From Amycolatopsis anabasis (GTDB lineage Bacteria; Actinomycetota; Actinomycetes; Mycobacteriales; Pseudonocardiaceae), in assembly GCF_009765355.1 (NCBI RefSeq), contig NZ_VTHK01000039.1:20268-84267 (forward strand): a DNA stretch of 64,000 nucleotides, written 5' to 3'. The translations under genes were made by a program, and so were the position numbers. How positions within the stretch are numbered: position 1 is the stretch's first letter; every line of letters begins with the position of its first letter. Shown here piece by piece: positions 47,589-55,645 of the stretch. The notes below the pieces were generated by a model. The model did no database searches and was not told the DNA's origin. It saw only the letters and a list, made by a program, of their open reading frames with translations.

Positions 47589-48821
47589 TCAGACCCGCGC
47601 GGGCGCCCTGGTGGACAGGCGCACCGGAAGTTCGGTGATCCCGTTGATGAAGTTCGCGCGCTGACGGACCGGCGGCCCGGTGACCTCGATCGTGCGGAAA
47701 CGCTCGAACAACTTCGGCAGGATCACCCGTGCCTCGAGCCGTGCGACCGCGTTGCCGAGGCAGAAGTGCTGCCCGGAACCGAAGGCCAGATGCGGATTCT
47801 CGGTGCGGGTGATGTCGAAGGTGCCCGGATCGGCGAACACGTCCTCGTCGCGATTGGCCGAGGCGTAGCAGAGCACGACCTTGTCGCCGGACTTGATTCG
47901 CGTTCCGCGGATCTCGACATCTTGCACGGCGGTACGGCGGAACTGCGTGACCGGAGAGTGGAACCGCAGCACCTCCTCGATCGCGGGGTTCAGCAGGTCC
48001 GGGTTCGCGCGCAACTCGCGCCATTGCCCGGGGTGTTGCGACAGCAGCAGAACGCTGCCGGTGAGCAGGTTTCGCGTGGTCTCGTTGCCCGCGATCACGA
48101 GCAACTGGAAGAAGCGGTTCAGGTCCTCGTCGGACAGCCGCTCACCATCGACCTCGGCGTTGACCACCATGCTCCACACGTCATCGCCGGGGTTGGCTCG
48201 CTTGGCCTTGGTGAGCTCGGCCGCGTACCCGAACAGCTCGATGAACGCCGACGCGTACGCCTTGGGATCCGCCCCGGCCGTCGGGTCGCCGCCGCCGACC
48301 ATCCGGTTGGTCCAGTCATAGAGCAGGCGCCGGTCCTCGGACGGCATGCCGAGGATGTCGGCGAGCACGAGAATCGGCATCTCGGCGGAGAACCGGTCCA
48401 CCAGGTCGAGATCGCCGCCGTCACCGAGCGCGTCGACAACGTTGTCCGCGTGGGCCTCCATCGAGGCCCGCATACCGGCCACCATGCGCGGGGTGAACGC
48501 CCTGCTGACGATCTTCCGCAGCGTGGCGTGCTCCGGCGGATCGGTGCTCAGCATCGCGCGCTGCTGCTCGCGCAACAACTTGTCGCCCAAGTCGCGGATG
48601 AACGTCCCGCCCGCGTGCGAGCTGAAGATCTGCGGGTTCTTGCCCGCGAAGGACACGTCGGCGTGCTTGGTCAGCACCCAGAACCCCGTGCCTCCCGGAA
48701 AATCCCCGGACGCCGGCTCGTCGCACCAGGCGACCGGCTCCTCCCGGCGGAGGCGGACGAACAGCTCGTGCGGGAACCCGTCGACGTAGAAGTCCGGGTT
48801 GCCTAGGTCGGGCAGCTTCAT
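47589..48821 (-). CDS. Cytochrome P450 (CYP125/142-like class)
   Basis: 410 aa. I-helix AGNETT at 244-249, Glu283-Arg286 of ExxR, haem Cys354 in FGSGQHFCLG. The N-terminal GTGFWVLTKHADV and FIRDLGDKLLREQ patterns recall the CYP124/125/142 group that hydroxylates terminal methyls of branched chains or steroids (family knowledge; the substrate here is inferred). It has its own promoter (TTGACT, 17 bp, TATTCT) that encloses operator D. The ferredoxin reductase and ferredoxin genes lie immediately upstream on the same strand. Confidence 0.92.
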   Translation of the reverse strand: MKLPDLGNPDFYVDGFPHELFVRLRREEPVAWCDEPASGDFPGGTGFWVLTKHADVSFAGKNPQIFSSHAGGTFIRDLGDKLLREQQRAMLSTDPPEHATLRKIVSRAFTPRMVAGMRASMEAHADNVVDALGDGGDLDLVDRFSAEMPILVLADILGMPSEDRRLLYDWTNRMVGGGDPTAGADPKAYASAFIELFGYAAELTKAKRANPGDDVWSMVVNAEVDGERLSDEDLNRFFQLLVIAGNETTRNLLTGSVLLLSQHPGQWRELRANPDLLNPAIEEVLRFHSPVTQFRRTAVQDVEIRGTRIKSGDKVVLCYASANRDEDVFADPGTFDITRTENPHLAFGSGQHFCLGNAVARLEARVILPKLFERFRTIEVTGPPVRQRANFINGITELPVRLSTRAPARV

Positions 48822-48834
48822 ACCGTCAGAATAT

Positions 48835-48850
48835 GACCGTACGGGCGGTC
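48835..48850. promoter_or_regulatory. TetR operator D inside the P450 promoter
   Basis: GACCGTACGGGCGGTC fills the 17-bp spacer between TTGACT (48851-48856, minus strand) and TATTCT (48828-48833). The -10 ends 6 nt before the ATG at 48821, predicting a leaderless mRNA. Confidence 0.75.
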
Positions 48851-48852
48851 AG

Positions 48853-50010
48853 TCAAGCGATGAGCGCTACGGCGTCCGACCACGAGCCCCGCACCCCGAT
48901 CAACCTGCGCAGCTTCATGATGTGCCGAGGGCGGTCGAGGGTGAGCGCGCCGACGCACCGATCGCCCTCCCGGTACACCGCGGTGAAGCCGGTGCCGTCC
49001 TCCTCGACGACCCGCACCTCGTCCGGCCCGAGAACGCCCACGAACTGCAGCCTGCTCCCGTAGGCGTCGGACCAGAAGTACGGCACCGTCTGGTAGGCGG
49101 TGGCGTTGTCCGGGTCCAGCGCGTTGCGCGCGGCGACGGCGCCCTGCTCGGCAGCACTCGTCCAGTGCTCCAGCCGCATCGACCGGTCGAACAGCGGGTT
49201 GTGCCAGCGCGCCACGTCGCCCGCCGCGTAGACGCCGGGCACACCCGTGCACAGCGTCTCGTCGCACACCACGCCGTCGGCGAGCCGCACCGCCGAGCCA
49301 TCCAGCCAGTCGGTGGCGGGAACCGCGCCGACACCGGCCACCACGAGGTCCGCGTTCAGCACGGTGCCGTCGGCCAGCACCACCCGGCCGTCCTCGATCG
49401 CGGAAACGCCGGTGCCACAACGAAGATCCGCGCCACCTCGAGCATGCAGCGCGGCGTACCGATCGCCCATGAGCGCGCCGACCGCGCGCACCAGCGGCGT
49501 CGGCGCCGCCTCCACGACGGTCACCTCCAGACCGCGCGCGCGGGCACTCGAGGCCACCTCGGAGCCGATGAACCCGGCGCCGATCACCACGACTCGCCGG
49601 GCATCGACCAGCGCGGCACGGATCGCCCGCGCGTCGTCCACCGTCCGCAACGGACGCGCACAGCCGGGCAGCGTCCTCGCCTGCGCACCCGTCGCGATCA
49701 CCAGCGCGTCGTACCGGACGGCCTCCTCGCCGACCCGGACGGCGCGCGCCTCGGTGTCCACCGCGGACGCCGGTGTGCCGAGCCGGAGGTCGATCCGCAG
49801 CTCGTCGCGCAGCTTCGCCTCGTCGCGGTACTGCGTCACCCTGGGTTCCTCGACCGACTCGAGGAACGCTTTGGACAGCGGCGGCCGGTCGTACGGCAGG
49901 TGCGGCTCGGCACCGATCAGCGTGATCGTGCCGTCGAACCCGGCCTTGCGCGCGGCCTCCACTGCCCGCAGGCCGGCCAGCGACGCACCGACCACGACGA
50001 GCCGGTCCAC
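48853..50010 (-). CDS. NAD(P)H:ferredoxin reductase (P450-type)
   Basis: 385 aa. VVVGASLAGLRAVEAARKAG (FAD), PYDRPPLSKAF, VVIGAGFIGSEVASSARARG (NAD(P)H) and AAGDVARWHNPLFD (FAD). It is a homologue of the reductase at 26579. It passes electrons to the ferredoxin encoded 1 bp upstream and thence probably to the P450 at 47589. It is the last gene of the operon that begins at 55289. Confidence 0.92.
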   Translation of the reverse strand: MDRLVVVGASLAGLRAVEAARKAGFDGTITLIGAEPHLPYDRPPLSKAFLESVEEPRVTQYRDEAKLRDELRIDLRLGTPASAVDTEARAVRVGEEAVRYDALVIATGAQARTLPGCARPLRTVDDARAIRAALVDARRVVVIGAGFIGSEVASSARARGLEVTVVEAAPTPLVRAVGALMGDRYAALHARGGADLRCGTGVSAIEDGRVVLADGTVLNADLVVAGVGAVPATDWLDGSAVRLADGVVCDETLCTGVPGVYAAGDVARWHNPLFDRSMRLEHWTSAAEQGAVAARNALDPDNATAYQTVPYFWSDAYGSRLQFVGVLGPDEVRVVEEDGTGFTAVYREGDRCVGALTLDRPRHIMKLRRLIGVRGSWSDAVALIA

Positions 50011-50011
50011 G

Positions 50012-50203
50012 TCAACGCTCCAGCCGCAACGCCTCGGTGGGGCAGCTCGCCACGGCCTGTTCCACGTCGGCCATCGCCCGCTCGTCCACGTTCTCGTCGA
50101 GCAGCACCAGGTCGCCGTCGTCGTTCACCTCGAAGTGCTCGGGCGCCAGCGACTCGCAGATCCCGAGACCGGTGCACTTGCTCCGATCGACCAGCACGCG
50201 CAT
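50012..50203 (-). CDS. Small [3Fe-4S]-type ferredoxin
   Basis: 63 aa. CTGLGICESLAPEHFEV and SCPTEAL supply three cysteine ligands, with Leu where a fourth would be, as in P450-type 3Fe-4S ferredoxins. The ATG at 50203 shares a base with the acyl-CoA dehydrogenase stop (TGATG). It is the partner of the reductase at 48853 and the P450 at 47589. Confidence 0.93.
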   Translation of the reverse strand: MRVLVDRSKCTGLGICESLAPEHFEVNDDGDLVLLDENVDERAMADVEQAVASCPTEALRLER

Positions 50204-51357
50204 CAGACGGCCACCTCCTCGTCCAGGCCAAGACTCTTGGCGATGATCTCGTTCATGACCTCGTTCGACCCACCGCCGATGCCCATGATCCGGGCGTCCC
50301 GGTAGTGCCGCTCCACCTCGGACTCGCGCATGCAGCCCATCCCGCCGAAGATCTGCACCGCCTCCGCCGCGACGTGATTGCACGCGAAGCTCGCCGTGTT
50401 CTTGGCCATCGCGATCTCGGCGCCCACGCGCTCGCCCGCCGTGTAGCGCGCGGCGACGTCGTGGACGAACGCGCGAGCGGCGGACACCTGCCGCGCCATC
50501 TCGGCGAGCTTGTGCCTGATCACCTGCCGAGTGGCGAGCGGCCGTCCGAACGTGACGCGCTGACGCGCCCATTCGATCGCGAGGTCCAGGCAGCGCTGGG
50601 CGATCCCACAGCTTTGCACGGCCAGCGTCAGCCGCTCGCTGTCGAATCGCCGCATCAGCGAGGCGAAGCCGGAACCCTCCTCGCCCACCAGGTTCGCCAT
50701 CGGCACCTTGACGTCCACATAGGACAACTCGGCCGTGTCGGAGCAGCGGGCACCGAGCTTGTCCAGCCTGCCGGTCACGTCGAACCCTGGTGTTCCCTTC
50801 TCCACCACCAGAAGGGAGATCCCGCGATGCGGGTGGTCACCCGTGCGTACAGCCGTGGTGACGAAGTCGGCCCGGCACCCCGAGGTGATGAACGTCTTCG
50901 CCCCGTTGACCACATAGTGGTCCCCGTCCCGGACCGCGCGGGTGGACAGCGCCGCGACGTCGGAGCCGCCGCCGGGCTCGGTGACCGCCAGGCTCCCGAT
51001 CTTCGTGCCGGCCAGTGCCGGCGTGACGAACCGTTCGATCTGCCCCGGATCGCCGGCGGCGGCGATGTGCGGGGCAGCGATGCTGTGCGACATCAGCGAG
51101 ACGAGCAGCCCGGAGCTGGCGCCGTGGTGCGCCATCTCCTCGTTGACGATCAGGAAGTCGATCAGGTCGCCGGCGCCGCCCGCGCTCTCCGGGAAGCCCA
51201 GCTCCAGCAGCCCGAGCGCGCCGGCCTTCTCGTGCAGGTCACGGGGAATCTCGCCGTCATCCTCCCACCGGGCGATGTTCGGGGCGATCTCGTTCACGGT
51301 GAAGTCCGCGACCATCCAGCGCAGGTCGAGCCGCTCCGGCGTGTTCCACGGGCTCAT
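50203..51357 (-). CDS. Acyl-CoA dehydrogenase
   Basis: 384 aa canonical form. SLAVTEPGGGSDVAALST binds flavin and substrate, YVVNGAKTFITSG follows, and near the end EAVQIFGGMGCMRESEVERHYRDARIM includes the FGG flavin contact (quoted in part: FGGMGCMRESEVERHYRDA). The ATG overlaps the CoA-ligase stop (ATGA). It would dehydrogenate the acyl-CoA formed by that ligase. Confidence 0.92.
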   Translation of the reverse strand: MSPWNTPERLDLRWMVADFTVNEIAPNIARWEDDGEIPRDLHEKAGALGLLELGFPESAGGAGDLIDFLIVNEEMAHHGASSGLLVSLMSHSIAAPHIAAAGDPGQIERFVTPALAGTKIGSLAVTEPGGGSDVAALSTRAVRDGDHYVVNGAKTFITSGCRADFVTTAVRTGDHPHRGISLLVVEKGTPGFDVTGRLDKLGARCSDTAELSYVDVKVPMANLVGEEGSGFASLMRRFDSERLTLAVQSCGIAQRCLDLAIEWARQRVTFGRPLATRQVIRHKLAEMARQVSAARAFVHDVAARYTAGERVGAEIAMAKNTASFACNHVAAEAVQIFGGMGCMRESEVERHYRDARIMGIGGGSNEVMNEIIAKSLGLDEEVAV

Positions 51358-52946
51358 TCGTCACTCACCTCCATCGCGGCGGCACGCGCCCACGCGTAGT
51401 CCGCCTTGCCGTTGGGATGCCGCCGTACCGCGTCCACCCTGATGAACCGCTTGGGCACCTTGTACCCGGCCAGATGCACCCGGCAGCCGTCGGTCAGCCG
51501 CCCACCGGTCAGATCGTCCATAGTGGACTGGTAAAGCGCGACGACCTCCTGGCCCCAGCGCTCGCTCGGCCGCCCGACGACGATCACGTCGGCGACCCCC
51601 GGGATCGCTCGGATCACCGCCTCCACCTCGTCGGCGAACACCTTCTCACCGCCGGTGTTGATCGTGGTCGCATCCCGGCCGAGGAACTCGATCGCACCGT
51701 CGGCCAGCAGGCGGGCCCGTTCCCCCGGGACGGAGTAGCGGCGACCGTCGACGGTGACGAACGTGGCCGCCGTCTTCTCCTGGTCACCCAGATAGCCCAT
51801 CGGGATGTGGCCGCTGTTGGCCAGCCATCCGATCTCCTCCTCGCCGGGGTCCAGCACCCGGGTGCGCGTCTCGTCCAGAACGGCCGCGTTGCCCTTGCCG
51901 GAGAAGCGATTCCCGCTGTCGCGCTGGGCGTGCAGGCCGGTCTCCGACGAGCCGAGCACATCGGAGATCCGCACACCGGGGATCAGCTCACGCAGCAGGT
52001 CCTTCAGCTCGTCGCGCAGCGCCGCCCCGCTGTTGACGATCAGCCGCAGGGCCAGCGCCCGTGGGCGCGCCCCCAGCTCGGCGACCAGCGGCGCGCCGAA
52101 CGCGTCACCCACGATCGCCAGCGTGGTCACCGCGTGCTCGGCGCACGTGTCCAGCACGGTCGCCGCGTCGAACCGCTCCGGCCGCGGCTGGATCACCACG
52201 GTCGCACCGGAAAGCCAGCCGCCGAGCGCGATCCCGGTGCCGGCGCCGTGCATCAGCGGCGGCGCCGGGAGCACCCGGCCACGTGTCCGGACGGCCCTGG
52301 CCACCGCTTCCGGCACGCTCCCGACGCGCACGCCCATCGGGCCGGCGACCAGGTCGCCGATCCGCCAGATCACACCCTTCGGCATGCCGGTGGTGCCGCC
52401 GGTGTACTGCAGGTAGCGATCGTCCGCGCATGCCCGGGGAATCCCGGCGTCCGGATCGGCGTCCGCCAGCGCGGCCTCGTAGCCGATCGCGTTGTCCGGC
52501 AACGGGTTCCCGCTGCCGTCGTCCACCTGCAGCAGCAGCGGCTCCATGTCCACAGTGGACAGAGCGTCGGCCAGCACCGGTGCGAACCGCGCGGCGTACA
52601 CCAGCGCGGACGGCCGCGCGTCCCGCAGCAGGTAGGCCAGCTCGTCGGCGGTGTAGCGATAGTTGACGTTGAACGGCGCGACCGACGCCTTGTGCGCGCC
52701 GAGCAGCGCCTCCAGGTACTCGACGCCGTTGTGCAGGTAAATGCCGAGATGGTGTTGCCCGGTCTGCCACGCGGGCACGCCCGCCTCGCGCCGGCCCAAC
52801 CCGTGCGCGCGCAACACGGCGGCCAGTCGCCGGGTCCGGTCGGTCACCGCACGCCAGGTCAGCACCCGGTCGGCGAGCACACACGGCTCGTCGGCCAGCG
52901 CGTCGGCGATCGCCTCGTGCAGGGTGGCCAGATCCAGTTCGGTCAC
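51354..52946 (-). CDS. AMP-forming acyl-CoA synthetase (FadD3/FadD19-like)
   Basis: 530 aa. The ATP motif is LQYTGGTTGMPKGV; the adenylate segment SDVLGSSETGLH and the C-terminal hinge GRDATTINTGGEKVF complete the active site, and the C-terminal Lys is in HPNGKADY. It activates a carboxylic acid to its CoA thioester. The GTG start at 52946 overlaps the DUF35 gene stop. It resembles ligases of actinobacterial sterol side-chain breakdown (inference). Confidence 0.9.
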   Translation of the reverse strand: MTELDLATLHEAIADALADEPCVLADRVLTWRAVTDRTRRLAAVLRAHGLGRREAGVPAWQTGQHHLGIYLHNGVEYLEALLGAHKASVAPFNVNYRYTADELAYLLRDARPSALVYAARFAPVLADALSTVDMEPLLLQVDDGSGNPLPDNAIGYEAALADADPDAGIPRACADDRYLQYTGGTTGMPKGVIWRIGDLVAGPMGVRVGSVPEAVARAVRTRGRVLPAPPLMHGAGTGIALGGWLSGATVVIQPRPERFDAATVLDTCAEHAVTTLAIVGDAFGAPLVAELGARPRALALRLIVNSGAALRDELKDLLRELIPGVRISDVLGSSETGLHAQRDSGNRFSGKGNAAVLDETRTRVLDPGEEEIGWLANSGHIPMGYLGDQEKTAATFVTVDGRRYSVPGERARLLADGAIEFLGRDATTINTGGEKVFADEVEAVIRAIPGVADVIVVGRPSERWGQEVVALYQSTMDDLTGGRLTDGCRVHLAGYKVPKRFIRVDAVRRHPNGKADYAWARAAAMEVSDE

Positions 52947-53338
52947 GACGCCTCCCGGAAGATCGGATGGCTCTCGGCGCCCTCGGTGTGCACGAAGTCC
53001 ACCCGCAGCGGCAGACCGGCCGACGGCTCGGCCCCCGCTATTCGCGCGTAAAGCCACGGGCCCTCGGCCAGTTCGACGATGCCGATCGTGTACGGCACGA
53101 GGTCGGTGTACGCCCGGTTGGGCGCGCGGTGTACGACCGTCCAGGAGATCAGGGTGCCGGTGCCCTCCGCGTCGACCCAGTTCAGGTCGGTTCCGCCACA
53201 AGCCGTGCACGCCGCCGCCTCGGGTGACAGTGTCTGTCCACAGTGGGTACATCCCTTGATGACGAGCGTGCCCGCCGCGGCCGCGTCGAAGAAGGCCGCG
53301 CTCTTGGTGTCCCGCTCGATCGGTGGCCAGGTGCTCAT
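52943..53338 (-). CDS. DUF35 OB-fold protein with zinc ribbon
   Basis: 131 aa. An N-terminal helix (ERDTKSAAFFDAAAAG) precedes the rubredoxin-like zinc ribbon CTHCGQTLSPEAAACTACGG (Cys30, Cys33, Cys44, Cys47), followed by an OB fold. Such proteins pair with thiolase-like enzymes and are needed for their stability or activity, for instance in retro-aldol side-chain cleavage of sterol-CoA. The next gene encodes exactly such a partner with a 4-bp overlap. Confidence 0.9.
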   Translation of the reverse strand: MSTWPPIERDTKSAAFFDAAAAGTLVIKGCTHCGQTLSPEAAACTACGGTDLNWVDAEGTGTLISWTVVHRAPNRAYTDLVPYTIGIVELAEGPWLYARIAGAEPSAGLPLRVDFVHTEGAESHPIFREAS

Positions 53339-54492
53339 GCGCCCGCTCCGCTCAGAATCAGCGTGGCGTGGTGCTCCAGCACGCCACCGTTGCCACTCAC
53401 CATGATCACGTCCCGCTTGGCGACCTGGCGGGCATCGGCCTGCCCTCTGCCCTGGAGCACGGCCTCCACCACGGGGGTGAAGCCGGACAGGTAGAACGCG
53501 GACAGCTGGCCGCCGCCGGTGTTGCACGGAAGCTCGCCGCCCGGGGCAAGGCGGCCGTCCGCGACGAACTTGCCGCCCTCCCCCTTCGGGCAGAATCCGT
53601 AGTCCTCCAGGGTCACCAACACCGTGTAGGTGTAGCAGTCGTACAGCTGCACCATGTCCACATCGGACACTCCGACGCCGGCCATGCGCAGCGCTGCCGG
53701 TCCCGCGGTCGCCGCCCCGGTGCGCAGCCCGAAGTCGGAGTCGCGGTGTGTCACCTGCCCCGGGTGCGCCTGCGCCCACCCGAGCACCTCGACCGGTGGC
53801 CGCGCCAGATCGCGGGCGCGCTCGGCACTGGTGACGATCACCGCGGCCGCGCCGTTGGACACCAGGCAGATGTCCAGCAGGTGGAGCGGGTCGACGATCA
53901 GCGGCGATTCCTGGTGCTGTACCAGGGAAATCGGCTCGCGGTGCGAGGCCACCGGATTGTTCGCCGCCCAGGCGCGCTGGGCGACGGCGATCGCACCGAG
54001 CTGTTCGCTCGTGGTGCCGTAGGTGACCATGTGCCGCCGCGCGGCCAGCGCGTAGAACAGGTTGGGCGTGATCGCGCCGATGCCCGCGTGGTACCCGGCG
54101 AACCCCTTCGGACCGGAGCGCGGAGCGCCGAACGCGTCCCGCCCCGATCCCTTGGGCTTGAGCGGGGTGTCGGCGAACACGCACGCCACGGCGGACGCCT
54201 CGCCCGCCGCGATCGCGGCGGCGGCCTGCGCGATCATCACCGCCGGACTGGCTCCGAGAGCACCGATCTCGGCGAGCATCCGCAGGTCCCGTAGCCCCAA
54301 CACCTTCTGCAACGACAGCCTGGGGGCGCCTCGCGTGCCGGGGGTGACCAGCAGGCCGTCCAGATCGGTCACCGCGAGGCCCGCGTCCGCGACGGCCAGC
54401 CGCACTGCCCGCGCGGCGAGATCGGTGGCGCTGCGGTCGTAGATCTTGCCGACGTCGGTCAACCCGAGACCGGCGATCGCGGCCCTGTTCAT
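53335..54492 (-). CDS. Thiolase-like lipid-transfer protein (Ltp2/SCP-x-like)
   Basis: 385 aa. The N-terminal half has AAIAGLGLTDVGKIYDRSA, but the nucleophilic Cys of true thiolases is absent from ALGASPAVMIAQAA. The C-terminal half shows QLYDCYTYTVLVTLEDYGF and the HEH-less CNTGGGQLSAF. These features place it with Ltp2-type aldolases that use Tyr residues and need a DUF35 partner, which lies next to it. A retro-aldol cleavage of a 3-hydroxyacyl-CoA is the likely reaction (inference). ATG 54492 overlaps the enoyl-CoA hydratase stop. Confidence 0.85.
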   Translation of the reverse strand: MNRAAIAGLGLTDVGKIYDRSATDLAARAVRLAVADAGLAVTDLDGLLVTPGTRGAPRLSLQKVLGLRDLRMLAEIGALGASPAVMIAQAAAAIAAGEASAVACVFADTPLKPKGSGRDAFGAPRSGPKGFAGYHAGIGAITPNLFYALAARRHMVTYGTTSEQLGAIAVAQRAWAANNPVASHREPISLVQHQESPLIVDPLHLLDICLVSNGAAAVIVTSAERARDLARPPVEVLGWAQAHPGQVTHRDSDFGLRTGAATAGPAALRMAGVGVSDVDMVQLYDCYTYTVLVTLEDYGFCPKGEGGKFVADGRLAPGGELPCNTGGGQLSAFYLSGFTPVVEAVLQGRGQADARQVAKRDVIMVSGNGGVLEHHATLILSGAGA

Positions 54493-55289
54493 CGGCCCTC
54501 CCAACGGGGCGCGCGCTTCTCCACGAACGCGCGGGGCCCTTCCTTCGCGTCCGCGGTGCGCATGATCGCCTTGGCCTCGGCGTCACTGGCCGCCCACGCG
54601 GCCTGCTCGAAGTCCGAGCCCAGCTCGCGCGCCTGATATAGCAGCCGCTTGCTGGCCTGCACGGCGAGCGGCGCGTTCGCGGCGATCACGCCGGCCAACT
54701 CGATCGCCGCGTCGAGCACTTCGGCCGGTGGTACCACACGATTGACCAGCCCCCAGCGCAGTGCCGCGTCCGCGGTGATCGGCGCGCCGGTCATGGCGGC
54801 CTCCAGCGCGATCGACAGCGGCACTCGTTTGCCCAGCCGCAGCAGGCCGCCGCCCGCCGCGATGATTCCCCGGGTGACCTCGGGCAACCCCAGTGTCGCG
54901 GTCTCGCTCATCACCGCGAGGTCGCAGGCCAGCACCAGCTCGGTGCCGCCGCCCAGCGCGTACCCGTTCACCGCGGCGATCAACGGCTTGGTGAGCCCTG
55001 ACTTCATGAAGCCGCCGAACCCGCGCTCGCGTTGCTCGCGGGCGATCAGCGGGCGCCCGGCCGCGACCTCCTTGAGGTCCGCGCCCGCACAGAACGCTCG
55101 CCCGGCACCCGTCAACACACCTACCCGCAATCCTGGATCGGACTCGAGTTCCTCCACCGCCTCCTGCACCGCGACCGACATCGCGGCGTTGATCGCGTTC
55201 ATCGACCGCGGCCTGTTCAGCGTGATCACGCCGACATGGCCCACCTGCTTCAACGTCGCGGGTGGCACCTCACGCGCGGCCTCGGTCAT
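54489..55289 (-). CDS. Enoyl-CoA hydratase
   Basis: 266 aa crotonase fold. VGVLTGAGRAFCAGADLKEV and AAVNGYALGGGTELVLACDLAV form the oxyanion hole. It is the first gene of a seven-gene operon (hydratase, thiolase-like, DUF35, ligase, acyl-CoA dehydrogenase, ferredoxin, reductase). It would hydrate an enoyl-CoA to the 3-hydroxyacyl-CoA that the thiolase-like/DUF35 pair can cleave. AGAGGGGAGCC precedes the ATG, and operator E lies 35 bp upstream. Confidence 0.9.
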   Translation of the reverse strand: MTEAAREVPPATLKQVGHVGVITLNRPRSMNAINAAMSVAVQEAVEELESDPGLRVGVLTGAGRAFCAGADLKEVAAGRPLIAREQRERGFGGFMKSGLTKPLIAAVNGYALGGGTELVLACDLAVMSETATLGLPEVTRGIIAAGGGLLRLGKRVPLSIALEAAMTGAPITADAALRWGLVNRVVPPAEVLDAAIELAGVIAANAPLAVQASKRLLYQARELGSDFEQAAWAASDAEAKAIMRTADAKEGPRAFVEKRAPRWEGR

Positions 55290-55323
55290 CGCGGCTCCCC
55301 TCTCAAGACACCATCATCGTATA

Positions 55324-55339
55324 GACCGTACGGCCGGTC
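55324..55339. promoter_or_regulatory. TetR operator E (hydratase operon promoter)
   Basis: GACCGTACGGCCGGTC, identical to operator C. On the minus strand TTGCTG and TACGAT are 17 bp apart and flank it, forming a plausible promoter for the operon starting at 55289. Confidence 0.7.
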
Positions 55340-55526
55340 AGCAAGCTGCGGAACGTCCCCGGCGAACGGCACGACGACAGGCCGCTCCGAACTCGACGCG
55401 CCACGACCTCGCCGGACCTTGCCCGACGGGACATCTATCCCCGCAGGCCAGAGCCAACAGGCCGAGCATCGAGCCTGGAATCCACGCAGCGCACTCCCGC
55501 CCGTCACCCTGGAAGCCCGGCGACTT

Positions 55527-55542
55527 GACCGTACAAGCGGTC
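55527..55542. promoter_or_regulatory. TetR operator F (GMC operon promoter)
   Basis: GACCGTACAAGCGGTC. On the plus strand TTGACC (55525-55530) and TAATGT (55548-55553) are 17 bp apart, so the operator covers the -35 end and most of the spacer of the promoter for 55646. Confidence 0.72.
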
Positions 55543-55645
55543 GGTCTTAATGTAACCGCGACCACAGTGCGCGCACGGCGAGCCGTCGAGCTCTCCGCGG
55601 GCACCCGGATCCATATCTCCCACCACGTATGGAGGCCCGGTTCAG

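Larger units (their letters stand above)
55290..55645. other. 356-bp divergent intergenic region with two operators
   Basis: Contains operators E and F and the promoters of both divergent operons. The central part holds no recognisable gene. Confidence 0.7.
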
